Made by a program: the position numbers and the translations under genes. Positions 1 to 6,040 of a stretch of 6,244 nt of DNA are shown one piece after another. How positions within the stretch are numbered: the first letter of the stretch is position 1; every line of letters starts with the position of its first letter. The DNA comes from an uncultured Granulicatella sp. (GTDB lineage Bacteria; Bacillota; Bacilli; Lactobacillales; Aerococcaceae), in assembly GCA_934193545.1 (NCBI GenBank), contig CAKPVL010000048.1, positions 1 through 6,244 of the forward strand, read 5' to 3'. Under the pieces are notes generated by a model. It did no database searches. It worked only from the letters and a program-made list of their open reading frames with translations, and had not been told where the DNA came from.

Positions 1-8
1 AAAAACTG

Positions 9-39
9 AAAAAGCTAGGAAAGAGGAACCTTCCTAGCT
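9..39 (-). terminator. Intrinsic terminator after the DltX-like gene
   Basis: A perfect 9-bp inverted repeat (13-21 with 31-39, arm AGCTAGGAA) with a 9-nt loop is followed on the minus strand by a T run (13-9), then CAG and a second T run reaching the window edge. It starts 14 nt downstream of the small-gene stop codon. This suggests the small gene can be transcribed alone. Read-through to a gene beyond the window cannot be excluded. Confidence 0.75.
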
Positions 40-53
40 CATAAACTTGATTT

Positions 54-203
54 TTAGAATGCATTATAGATAAATTCTGTAGAATTCGTCATATCGTTAA
101 AAATACTATACAAGAGAATCCATGTAATAAGAATATAAAAGAGGACTGTCCATCCTAAAAGACTGTCACACTTACGCACTATTTTTTGAAACTTTTCTTT
201 CAT
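54..203 (-). CDS. dltX: DltX-like single-pass membrane microprotein (49 aa)
   Basis: This short ORF encodes a basic N-terminus (MKEKFQKIVRK), one hydrophobic segment at about residues 17-35 (GWTVLFYILITWILLYSIF), and a C-terminal tail ending in FIYNAF (44-49). By the positive-inside rule the tail lies outside the cell. Size, topology and the terminal FxYxxF motif match DltX (DUF3687), the small partner of the DltB acyltransferase and DltD in D-alanylation of teichoic acids, whose C-terminal Tyr motif is implicated in D-Ala transfer. The start is supported by AAGGGG at 212-217, 8 nt upstream; an ATG 7 nt further upstream is out of frame. In lactic acid bacteria dltX usually precedes dltA. Here a terminator hairpin follows and the window then ends, so the rest of the operon is unseen. 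It could be a stand-alone paralogue or the partner of another MBOAT protein. The family assignment rests on recognising the motif. Confidence 0.8.
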   Translation of the reverse strand: MKEKFQKIVRKCDSLLGWTVLFYILITWILLYSIFNDMTNSTEFIYNAF

Positions 204-220
204 GATTCATTCCCCTTCTT

Positions 221-243
221 CTATACTACGAAACGTAGTATAG
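221..243. promoter_or_regulatory. Perfect palindrome, candidate operator of the DltX-like gene
   Basis: The arms CTATACTACG (221-230) and CGTAGTATAG (234-243) are exact reverse complements separated by AAA. The right arm contains the proposed -10 hexamer, so a bound dimeric repressor would block the promoter. The alternative is a 10-bp hairpin at the 5' end of the mRNA, just before the ribosome binding site. No T run follows in either direction, so it is not a terminator. The cognate regulator is not identifiable here. Confidence 0.55.
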
Positions 244-265
244 CATATTCCTTTCTATGTGAACA
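237..265 (-). promoter_or_regulatory. Candidate extended -10 promoter for the DltX-like gene
   Basis: The minus strand reads TGCTATACT at 245-237, a TGN extended -10 with a hexamer matching TATAAT at 5 of 6 positions. At 17-bp spacing the -35 is a poor TGTTCA (260-265); a better TTCACA (258-263) lies at 15 bp. The gene therefore appears to have its own promoter, independent of ptsHI, whose terminator lies just upstream. Confidence 0.5.
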
Positions 266-318
266 TACTGAAATTCATATAATTCCATGATTTAACACTT
301 TTTTAGAATTTTGGCATC

Positions 319-347
319 AAAAAAACACCCAAAGTTTCCCTTGGGTG
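319..347 (-). terminator. Terminator of the ptsHI operon
   Basis: A 7-bp GC-containing stem (CACCCAA at 326-332 with TTGGGTG at 341-347) and an 8-nt loop are followed on the minus strand by seven T (325-319). It begins 17 nt past the ptsI stop codon and is a textbook intrinsic terminator. Confidence 0.9.
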
Positions 348-364
348 CTCAGGCTATCTATTTA

Positions 365-2092
365 TTAGATTTTAGATACAGCTTCTTCAACTAATGCTTC
401 AACTTCTTGAACAGTTGCACATTCGTTAATAGCTTTATCTGCTAATGCTTGCATATCGCTTAATGTTAATTTAGAAATTAAGCTACGTGTTTTTAGAACA
501 CTTGATGCAGACATTGAGAACTCGTCTAATCCAAGACCTACTAATAGAGGTACAGCTGTTTGATCCCCAGCCATTTCCCCACACATTCCAGCCCATTTGC
601 CTTCTTTGTGTGCTGAATCAATCACGTGTTTGATTAACGTTAAGATTGATGGGTTGTATGGTTGGTATAAGTATGAAACGCGTTCGTTCATACGGTCAGC
701 AGCCATTGTGTATTGGATTAAGTCGTTTGTTCCGATACTGAAGAAGTCCACTTCTTTAGCGAATTGGTGAGCTAAAACTGCCGCTGCAGGAATTTCAATC
801 ATGATACCAACTTGGATATCGTCGCTGACTGCAACACCTTCTGCGATTAATTTAGCTTTTTCTTCTTCTAATAATGCTTTAGCGCCACGGAAATCATTTA
901 ATGTCGCAATCATTGGGAACATGATACGTAATTTACCGTATACAGAAGCACGTAATAACGCACGTAATTGTGTACGGAACATTTCAGGTTCGTGTAATGA
1001 AATACGAATTGCACGATATCCTAAGAATGGGTTCATTTCGTGTGGTAATGGTAAGTATGGTAACTCTTTATCCCCACCGATATCCATTGTACGAACGACA
1101 ACAGGTTTTCCATTCATGCCTTCTAAAACAGCTTTGTAAGCTTCAAATTGATCTTCTTCTGTTGGCATTTCGTGAGAATCCATGTATAAGAATTCTGTAC
1201 GGTATAAACCAACACCTTCTGCACCATTGTTTACAACACCTTCTAAATCTTTTGGTGTACCAATGTTTGCAGCCAATTCAACTTGATGGCCATCTTTAGT
1301 GTAAGTTTTTGAATCTTTTAATTTTTCCCATTCAGCTTGTTGAGCTGCGAATGCTTCAGCTTTAGCACGGTATTCAGCAACCACTTCTTCAGATGGGTTA
1401 AGGAATACATCCCCTGATAAACCATCCACGATAATGATATCTCCGTCTTTAGCAATTGAAGTCACTTCTTTAGTACCAACGATTGCTGGAATTTCTAAAG
1501 AACGCGCCATAATAGCTGAGTGAGAAGTACGTCCACCAATATCAGTAACGAAAGCTTTAACGTATTGGCGATTTAATTGAGCTGTATCACTCGGTGTTAA
1601 ATCGGCAGCAACGATAATCACTTCATCTTTAATAGTGGCTGGACTAGGAATTTTAACGCCTAATAAATGAGCTAAGATACGTTTTGATACGTCACGAATG
1701 TCCGCAGCACGTTCTTGCATATAAGGGTTATCTTCCATTCCTGCAAAAATAGAAATAAACATATCTGTTACTTCTTTTAATGCAGATTCCGCATTCACTT
1801 TATTTGATGTAATGCTATCTTTTACTTGTCCAATTAATTCTGGGTCGCTTAAAACCATTAAGTGAGCATCGAATACTTGCGCTTCTTCTTCACCTAAGTT
1901 TTTTAATGCAGTCTCTTTAATTAATTCGACATCTTTAATTGATGCTGCTAATGCATCATCCAAGCGTGAAACTTCTTTTTCTGAATCTTCTACAGTCACT
2001 TTTGTCACTGTTAAATCAGGCTCAGTCAAAGTATATACTTTGGCAATTGCGATGCCATCACTAGCAGCAATCCCTTGTAATGTTGGTTTCAT
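365..2092 (-). CDS. ptsI: PTS Enzyme I (phosphoenolpyruvate-protein phosphotransferase)
   Basis: Cytoplasmic enzyme that takes the phosphoryl group from phosphoenolpyruvate onto a histidine and passes it to HPr, feeding all PTS sugar permeases. At 575 residues it is full length for the family. The N-terminal HPr-binding region covers about 1-145, the phosphohistidine domain about 145-225 with active His191 in [12 protein letters not shown], and the PEP-binding TIM barrel about 255-540. Visible barrel residues include Arg298 ([10 protein letters not shown]), Arg334 ([11 protein letters not shown]), Glu433 (MIEIPAA), Asp457 (GTNDLIQY) and the proton-donor Cys504 in GMCGEMAGD. The ATG lies one base after the ptsH stop codon. 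The nearest ribosome-binding-like sequence (GAAGGA at 2106-2111, inside ptsH) is about 13 nt away, so translation is probably coupled to ptsH. No key residue is missing. Confidence 0.98.
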   Translation of the reverse strand: MKPTLQGIAASDGIAIAKVYTLTEPDLTVTKVTVEDSEKEVSRLDDALAASIKDVELIKETALKNLGEEEAQVFDAHLMVLSDPELIGQVKDSITSNKVNAESALKEVTDMFISIFAGMEDNPYMQERAADIRDVSKRILAHLLGVKIPSPATIKDEVIIVAADLTPSDTAQLNRQYVKAFVTDIGGRTSHSAIMARSLEIPAIVGTKEVTSIAKDGDIIIVDGLSGDVFLNPSEEVVAEYRAKAEAFAAQQAEWEKLKDSKTYTKDGHQVELAANIGTPKDLEGVVNNGAEGVGLYRTEFLYMDSHEMPTEEDQFEAYKAVLEGMNGKPVVVRTMDIGGDKELPYLPLPHEMNPFLGYRAIRISLHEPEMFRTQLRALLRASVYGKLRIMFPMIATLNDFRGAKALLEEEKAKLIAEGVAVSDDIQVGIMIEIPAAAVLAHQFAKEVDFFSIGTNDLIQYTMAADRMNERVSYLYQPYNPSILTLIKHVIDSAHKEGKWAGMCGEMAGDQTAVPLLVGLGLDEFSMSASSVLKTRSLISKLTLSDMQALADKAINECATVQEVEALVEEAVSKI

Positions 2093-2093
2093 A

Positions 2094-2360
2094 TTATTCA
2101 GCTAATCCTTCTTTTTTCATTGTTTCGTCGATTCCTGCTAATGCTTCTGCTTCGTCAGCACCTTCAGCAGTGATCACTACGTCAGCACCTTGGCCAACAC
2201 CTAATGACATAACGCCCATGATTGATTTTAAGTTAACAGATTTACCTTTGTATTCTAATTGGATATCTGAACTATATTTGCTTGCTGTTTGAACTAATAA
2301 AGTTGCTGGGCGAGCGTGGATCCCTGTTTCTGCGATTACATGATATTCTTTCTTTTCCAT
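2094..2360 (-). CDS. ptsH: Phosphocarrier protein HPr
   Basis: Small cytoplasmic phosphocarrier that accepts phosphate from Enzyme I on His15 and donates it to the sugar-specific EIIA domains. The active site reads TGIHARPA with His15 and Arg17. Ser46 lies in [11 protein letters not shown], the site phosphorylated by HPr kinase/phosphorylase in Firmicutes; P-Ser-HPr is the co-repressor of CcpA in carbon catabolite repression. At 88 residues it has the standard length. A strong ribosome binding site (AAAGGAG, 2370-2376) lies 9 nt before the ATG. It is the first gene of the ptsHI operon, transcribed away from the DUF1827-like gene. Confidence 0.98.
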   Translation of the reverse strand: MEKKEYHVIAETGIHARPATLLVQTASKYSSDIQLEYKGKSVNLKSIMGVMSLGVGQGADVVITAEGADEAEALAGIDETMKKEGLAE

Positions 2361-2445
2361 ATTGAAAGTCTCCTTTGAAAGTAAATTTTTGTTAAGAAAT
2401 GTACGTTCGAGAGCATGTAAGCCTCAAAAATACAACCCTTTCAAT
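2361..2445 (-). promoter_or_regulatory. ptsHI 5' leader with self-complementary segments
   Basis: The leader from the predicted start near 2444 to the ptsH ATG is about 84 nt. The ribosome binding site is flanked by two direct copies of CTTTCAA (minus strand 2381-2375 and 2368-2362). The 5' end of the leader (2445-2438) reads ATTGAAAG, the exact complement of CTTTCAAT at 2368-2361, immediately before the ATG. A long-range helix could therefore hide or expose the start region. There is no terminator-like hairpin. A regulatory role is inference. Confidence 0.3.
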
Positions 2446-2450
2446 TAATA

Positions 2451-2479
2451 AGATTACCATTTTTTGAGAGATTTAACAA
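2451..2479 (-). promoter_or_regulatory. Candidate ptsHI promoter
   Basis: On the minus strand TTGTTA (2479-2474, 4 of 6 to TTGACA) is separated by 17 bp from TAATCT (2456-2451), with TG in extended -10 position (2459-2458). The -10 itself is weak. This is the best-spaced pair in the gap, but other AT-rich hexamers exist. Confidence 0.4.
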
Positions 2480-2497
2480 CTATTTAAATACATTTTT

Positions 2498-2511
2498 TAA
2501 AAGCACTTTCA
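2498..2511 (-). promoter_or_regulatory. Imperfect cre-like site upstream of ptsHI
   Basis: The minus strand reads TGAAAGTGCTTTTA, differing at two positions from a cre consensus of the type TGWAARCGYTWWCW: the central CG is TG, and the C near the 3' end is T. It lies about 20 bp upstream of the proposed -35, a position where CcpA could act. An AT-rich background makes chance matches likely. Confidence 0.3.
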
Positions 2512-2591
2512 TCACAATCCCTATCACACTTACAAAAAAATCTCTTGATTGAAAATTCTTTAAAATTTAATAACTTTTCTTAAATTTGTAG

Positions 2592-2620
2592 GTGAAAATG
2601 AAGCAAAAAAAATGTATAAT
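2592..2620 (+). promoter_or_regulatory. Promoter of the DUF1827-like gene
   Basis: A perfect TATAAT (2615-2620) is preceded at 17 bp by GTGAAA (2592-2597, 4 of 6 to TTGACA). The predicted start near 2627 gives a leader of about 30 nt ending in a strong ribosome binding site. It diverges from the ptsHI promoter. Confidence 0.7.
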
Positions 2621-2640
2621 GGTTTCAAGGAATTTTTCAG

Positions 2641-2647
2641 AAGGAGG
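2641..2647 (+). promoter_or_regulatory. Ribosome binding site that fixes the start at 2656
   Basis: AAGGAGG is a full anti-16S match. It lies 8 nt before the ATG at 2656 but only 2 nt before an in-frame GTG at 2650. The ATG is therefore the real start, and the two extra codons of the longer reading frame should be dropped. Confidence 0.9.
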
Positions 2648-2655
2648 CTGTGTCT

Positions 2656-2955
2656 ATGAAACTTATCGATATTACCAATTCTCACTCGCAACTTGTCAAT
2701 GAACAGTTAGCAAATACAGATGCGTACTTCATCAAGGTATATTCACTTGGTCAAACAACTGTTTTCTATGCTGACGCTGCCACTCACCGTGATATTGTAA
2801 TCTTAAACAGAAAAAGACGTATTAAAGATGTTGAAATTGAATTCGTCGTTCATCGCCTATTCCATATGGAACCAGAAGGTCTAGATATTATTCATGCTGA
2901 TAACTTTGTTGAAATTAGTATTCCAGTGGAGAAACAACGACCTAGTTTTAATTAA
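2656..2955 (+). CDS. DUF1827-like small protein of lactic acid bacteria
   Basis: This 99-residue soluble protein has no signal peptide or membrane segment. It resembles the DUF1827 family, uncharacterised proteins largely confined to Lactobacillales; this is recognised from overall sequence, not a catalytic motif. It begins MKLIDITNSHS, alternates beta-like stretches (about 24-39, 46-51, 59-66, 84-90) with charged segments, and has a basic patch NRKRRIKD at 51-58. His residues at 44, 66, 70 and 80 are not arranged in a motif I recognise. It is a single-gene unit with its own promoter, ribosome binding site and terminator, divergent from ptsHI and convergent with dgt. Molecular function is unknown. 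The start at 2656 is chosen from the ribosome binding site spacing. Confidence 0.85.
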   Translation: MKLIDITNSHSQLVNEQLANTDAYFIKVYSLGQTTVFYADAATHRDIVILNRKRRIKDVEIEFVVHRLFHMEPEGLDIIHADNFVEISIPVEKQRPSFN

Positions 2956-2969
2956 CTCATCACTATGAC

Positions 2970-2995
2970 AGCCGCTAATATTAGCGGCTTTTTTT
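2970..2995 (+). terminator. Terminator of the DUF1827-like gene
   Basis: A perfect 20-nt palindrome (AGCCGCTAAT and its complement, 2970-2989), foldable as an 8-bp stem with a 4-nt loop, runs into seven T (2989-2995). It starts 15 nt after the stop codon. Confidence 0.9.
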
Positions 2996-2999
2996 ATGC

Positions 3000-3042
3000 A
3001 AAAAAAAGTAGAAAATTATCATATATGATAATTTTCTACTTT
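3000..3042 (-). terminator. Terminator of the MATE-dgt unit
   Basis: Positions 3005-3042 form a perfect 38-nt palindrome with 19-bp arms centred at 3023/3024. On the minus strand it starts 5 nt beyond the dgt stop codon and is followed by a run of T (3007-3000). The stem is AT-rich but unusually long. It lies 10 nt from the opposing terminator. Confidence 0.8.
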
Positions 3043-3046
3043 CACA

Positions 3047-4429
3047 TTAAATCCCAACCATCTCTAAATAGAGTCGGTGCGAATAACTATCTGTCATCCC
3101 TGAAATGAAATCCGTTGCTAACAGAAGGCGTAAGTATAATTTTTCGACTTCGCTCTTTCCTTCTGCAAAGTAATGGTATGAACGTTTTTGGCTTTCAGAA
3201 ATAATGCCTATTTTCTTCAACTCTACATAGTCTAATTGACGATTCGTATCATATGCGATTAAAGAAGGCACAAAGCTATCTAATAAATAAGTGAGCGTTG
3301 TATACCCTGCAATCTCTAATCTCAAGATTCCTTTATTGTCATAAATGCGTTCCTCAGATAATTTACGAAGAATGACATATAAATCTTCCGCCCAAGAATT
3401 TTTGAACAAGTCTTGATTAAACGTCCCTTCCATAATCTCATCGTAATGATTCACAAAGTTATGACGTGCGCCATCAATTAATTTATCACGTAAATCTACA
3501 AAGAATCGGTTGACACTGAAGACTTCCTCATCAATTGTATTTAACACTTCGCGTGTATGAACGGAATGCGGTGCATTATAGGCATCCGTACTCAAGTTCT
3601 CTAGTAAAAACTCACGCACATCTCTAAAGGAAATCACACCTTTACCAATCGCATCTTCCATATCTGCTACAAGATATGCAATATCATCTGCAGCTTCTAA
3701 AATAAAGGTTAACGGATGGCGGTTTGTCCCTGTTCCTGTAATCTGGGTTACTTTTTGGAATGTTTCTTCTTCTGCAAAGAAATAGCCAACTTTCTTCGAA
3801 GTGATTTGTTCTGTTTTCTTGTGAGAAGACGGGTACGTATATTTCAATATCGTGTTAAGCGTCGCTGCCGTTAAATCAAGTCCATCAAATTCTCCTTTGA
3901 AATCATGCAACTTCGATGCAATTCGCAATGATTGTGCATTCCCTTCAAAGCGATAGAAATCATAGACATAAGGACTTGCTAGAAATTCTTCTGCCACGTC
4001 ACTTTTCTCTTTTAAGAGGCTTGGCAGATTTTTCTTAAACCATTGTCGAATGATATCTTCCCCAAAATGGCCATAAGGAGGGTTCCCAAGGTCATGCACG
4101 AGACTGGCACATTCAACGATTTTTAACACATCCTCTTGACGGTCAATCATTTCTTGTTTACTGCTGTCAGGTTTCTTCTCTAATTCCTCTTGCAATAAAA
4201 TAACAATTTCTTTTGCTAGTGAACGTGCCACCATCGCTACTTCTAACGAATGCGTTAAACGCGTATGAATAAAATCTAGTCGTTCCAGAGGAAACACTTG
4301 TGTCTTATCCTGCAATCTTCTAAATGAAGGACTGGTTACAATTCGTTTGTAATCATCATCAAATTCATTACGATGCGTTGCTTTTTTACCAGAAAGACGT
4401 TTTGTTGATAGTAATTTAGACCATTCCAT
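3047..4429 (-). CDS. dgt: Deoxyguanosinetriphosphate triphosphohydrolase (dGTPase, HD family)
   Basis: Cytoplasmic HD-domain enzyme that hydrolyses dGTP (in some family members other dNTPs) to the nucleoside and tripolyphosphate, tuning dNTP pools. It resembles E. coli Dgt rather than the short or SAMHD1-like branches. Shared features are RRLQDKTQVFPLER (37-50), TRLTHSLEV (56-64) with metal ligand His60, VHDLGNPPYGHFGE (111-124) with His112/Asp113 and the catalytic-type His121 and Glu124, FEGNAQSLR (161-169), LEAADDIAYLVADMEDA (244-260) with the Asp248/249 ligand position, and DFISGMTDSYS (440-450). At 460 residues it is slightly shorter than E. coli Dgt (505). GGAAGGGGG (4437-4445) ends 7 nt before the ATG. 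It follows the MATE gene by 30 bp with no visible promoter or terminator between them, so it is probably co-transcribed. Exact substrate range cannot be read from sequence. Confidence 0.93.
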   Translation of the reverse strand: MEWSKLLSTKRLSGKKATHRNEFDDDYKRIVTSPSFRRLQDKTQVFPLERLDFIHTRLTHSLEVAMVARSLAKEIVILLQEELEKKPDSSKQEMIDRQEDVLKIVECASLVHDLGNPPYGHFGEDIIRQWFKKNLPSLLKEKSDVAEEFLASPYVYDFYRFEGNAQSLRIASKLHDFKGEFDGLDLTAATLNTILKYTYPSSHKKTEQITSKKVGYFFAEEETFQKVTQITGTGTNRHPLTFILEAADDIAYLVADMEDAIGKGVISFRDVREFLLENLSTDAYNAPHSVHTREVLNTIDEEVFSVNRFFVDLRDKLIDGARHNFVNHYDEIMEGTFNQDLFKNSWAEDLYVILRKLSEERIYDNKGILRLEIAGYTTLTYLLDSFVPSLIAYDTNRQLDYVELKKIGIISESQKRSYHYFAEGKSEVEKLYLRLLLATDFISGMTDSYSHRLYLEMVGI

Positions 4430-4459
4430 AAATCATACCCCTTCCATTACTCCACATCA

Positions 4460-5839
4460 TTATACCAAAAGTTCGTCCACCTTTGGAATCTTGCGCATTT
4501 GATGAATATAAACAGTAATACAAATGATAAAGCAGATAAAGTCGGAAATCGGACCTGCGAAAATTAATCCATCCACTCCAAAACTAGTTGCAAGAAGAAT
4601 CATCACTGGAAGCAAAACAAACATTTGTCGCGTTAAAGAAAGAATCGCTCCTAATTTTGCTTTCCCGATTGCTGGGAAGAAGGTTGTCACAATAATGGTA
4701 GTTCCATTAATAAACGTAAAGAATAAGAATGCTCTTGCATATCTCACTCCAAATTCATAGTAAAGAGCATCCCCACTTCCAAACATTTGGATGAGTTGAA
4801 GCGGAAAGCCTTCGAATAGAATCCATAAAATCGTCGATAAAATGACGGTTACTTTCAGTAGTAAGTTCATCGTTTCGTGCACACGTGAATATTTCTTTGC
4901 ACCATAGTTAAATCCTAAAATCGGTTGCGCTCCTTGATTTAACCCAATTACAACTGCAATGAAGATAACGAAGATTTTGCTCACGACTCCCCCAACCGCA
5001 ATCGGAATATCACTACCGTAAATGGACTGTGCTCCATATGTACGTAAAAGATTATTGGATACGATTTGTACGACAGTCGCAGAAATCTGGAAAATGAACG
5101 ATGTTAATCCAAGAGATGCAATCACTTTTACATCTTCAAACGACAACTTAAAATCACTACGTTCAAAGTGAACGGATCTAAATCTTGGAATATACGCGAG
5201 TAACACAAGCGCTGAAACAACTTGACTGATAACTGTTGCCCAAGCTGCTCCTGCAATCCCCATATTAAATCCAAAGATGAACAACGGATCAAGAACGGTA
5301 TTCAGCAGTGCTCCCACAATAATCGCCATCATCGAATACGTTGCTCTACCATCTGCACGCACTAATGGATTAAAACCAATCGAAATCATAAAGAACGGAA
5401 TCCCAAAAGCTGTAATCCCTGCATACTCACTGGCATATCCTAAAATCTGATCAGTCGCACCAAATAGGATTAATAATGGTTGTAAGAATAATAACACCAC
5501 ACTCATAATGATTAAGCCAGCTGTCACCAACAATACCACTGCAGTCCCAGCAACTTCACGAGCATGCTTATCCTCTTTTCGACCCAGAGCCAAGTTAAAG
5601 TTTGACGCGGCACCAATCCCTACCATTAAACCAATTGCCATACAGATAGTTGTAATTGGAAAGGCAATATTTGTAGCCGCATTTCCCAAGTATCCTACTC
5701 CCTGTCCAATAAAGATTTGGTCGACAATATTATAGAGTGCATTTACCACATTGGCGATAATAGCAGGAATCGCCATATTTCTAAGAAGAGTCCCTATCTT
5801 TTCTATACCTAATGGATTTTGTTTTTCTTCAACTATCAT
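4460..5839 (-). CDS. MATE-family efflux transporter
   Basis: Integral membrane exporter of the multidrug and toxic compound extrusion family, which uses a Na+ or H+ gradient to expel cationic drugs or metabolites. It has 459 residues, the usual size, and about twelve hydrophobic segments in two homologous halves joined near 220-240. Typical family stretches are YNIVDQIFIGQG (36-47), the LFGATDQI region (125-132), FNPLVRADGRATYSMMA (156-172), LNTVLDPLFIFGFNMGIAGA (179-198) and, in the second half, GLNQGAQPILGFNYGAKKY (299-317). It most resembles the MepA/DinF-like Firmicutes branch. A good ribosome binding site (AAAAGGAGAG, 5845-5854) fixes the ATG. It is the first gene of a unit with dgt and lies behind a leader terminator that may regulate it. 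The substrate is not predictable. Confidence 0.93.
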   Translation of the reverse strand: MIVEEKQNPLGIEKIGTLLRNMAIPAIIANVVNALYNIVDQIFIGQGVGYLGNAATNIAFPITTICMAIGLMVGIGAASNFNLALGRKEDKHAREVAGTAVVLLVTAGLIIMSVVLLFLQPLLILFGATDQILGYASEYAGITAFGIPFFMISIGFNPLVRADGRATYSMMAIIVGALLNTVLDPLFIFGFNMGIAGAAWATVISQVVSALVLLAYIPRFRSVHFERSDFKLSFEDVKVIASLGLTSFIFQISATVVQIVSNNLLRTYGAQSIYGSDIPIAVGGVVSKIFVIFIAVVIGLNQGAQPILGFNYGAKKYSRVHETMNLLLKVTVILSTILWILFEGFPLQLIQMFGSGDALYYEFGVRYARAFLFFTFINGTTIIVTTFFPAIGKAKLGAILSLTRQMFVLLPVMILLATSFGVDGLIFAGPISDFICFIICITVYIHQMRKIPKVDELLV

Positions 5840-5875
5840 TTAAACTCTCCTTTTCAATCAATTATATATATGCAT

Positions 5876-5903
5876 AAAAAAAGTCCCTCCACACGCGGAG
5901 AGA
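5876..5903 (-). terminator. Leader terminator (candidate attenuator) of the MATE gene
   Basis: On the minus strand TCTCTCC (5903-5897) and GGAGGGA (5890-5884) form a 7-bp stem (one G-U pair) with a 6-nt loop, then C and seven T (5882-5876). It sits between the promoter and the MATE ribosome binding site, so it should end transcripts before the gene unless antitermination occurs. The CTCTCC arm is also exactly complementary to the GGAGAG of the MATE ribosome binding site (5850-5845), giving an alternative pairing. It has no T run on the plus strand. Confidence 0.75.
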
Positions 5904-5918
5904 TCTACCAATACACTT

Positions 5919-5947
5919 ATCTTAACTTTGGAATGTGATTTTGTCAA
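5919..5947 (-). promoter_or_regulatory. Strong promoter of the MATE-dgt unit
   Basis: The minus strand has a perfect TTGACA (5947-5942), exactly 17 bp, then TAAGAT (5924-5919, 4 of 6 to TATAAT). The predicted start is near 5912, giving a leader of about 73 nt that contains the terminator hairpin. Confidence 0.75.
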
Positions 5948-5995
5948 ACATCCAATCCACTATTTCAACTTCAGAAGCACCAACGAACGCTCCAT

Positions 5996-6016
5996 AAAAA
6001 AGCACCAGCGGACGCT
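5996..6016 (-). terminator. Terminator-like hairpin in repeat copy 2
   Basis: On the minus strand AGCGTC (6016-6011) can pair with GGTGCT (6006-6001), including two G-U pairs, around a CGCT loop, followed by a T run to 5996. The stem is weak, so termination may be partial. Confidence 0.4.
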
Positions 6017-6020
6017 CCAT

Positions 6021-6040
6021 AAAAAAGCACCAGCGTGCCT
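6021..6040 (-). terminator. Terminator-like hairpin in repeat copy 3
   Basis: On the minus strand GCAC (6038-6035) pairs with GTGC (6030-6027) around loop GCTG, extendable by G-U and A-U pairs, and is followed by six T (6026-6021). It would end transcripts entering from the right, upstream of the MATE promoter. Confidence 0.45.

Larger units (their letters stand above)
5976..6040. repeat. 25-bp tandem repeat, two copies plus a diverged third
   Basis: Copies begin at 5976, 6001 and 6026 with exact 25-bp period. Copies one and two read AGCACCARCGRACGCTCC then AT and an A run, differing at two positions (A/G). The third keeps AGCACCAGCG and then diverges (TGCCTCCAATTTT). It lies upstream of the MATE promoter and outside any ORF. 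On the minus strand each copy can fold, and the two boundaries carry T runs (see the terminator entries). Confidence 0.85.

Noticed and set aside
226..288. 20-codon minus-strand frame (MELYEFQYV start) upstream of the DltX-like gene
   Set aside because: It has no ribosome binding site and runs through the proposed promoter and palindrome.
801..1299. Plus-strand reading frames at 801-1139 and 970-1299 opposite ptsI
   Set aside because: They lie entirely inside the well-conserved ptsI gene on the other strand, and their translations show no recognisable family.
2080..2292. Plus-strand reading frame opposite ptsH
   Set aside because: It is antisense to ptsH with low-complexity Ser/Ala content typical of a shadow frame.
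2650..2655. GTG start two codons upstream in the DUF1827-like gene
   Set aside because: It is only 2 nt from the AAGGAGG ribosome binding site; the ATG at 2656 has proper 8-nt spacing.
4524..5735. Plus-strand frames at 4524-4760 and 5508-5735
   Set aside because: Both are antisense to conserved transmembrane regions of the MATE gene.
5976..6040. CRISPR array
   Set aside because: The 25-bp units are directly adjacent without unique spacers, so this is a simple tandem repeat.
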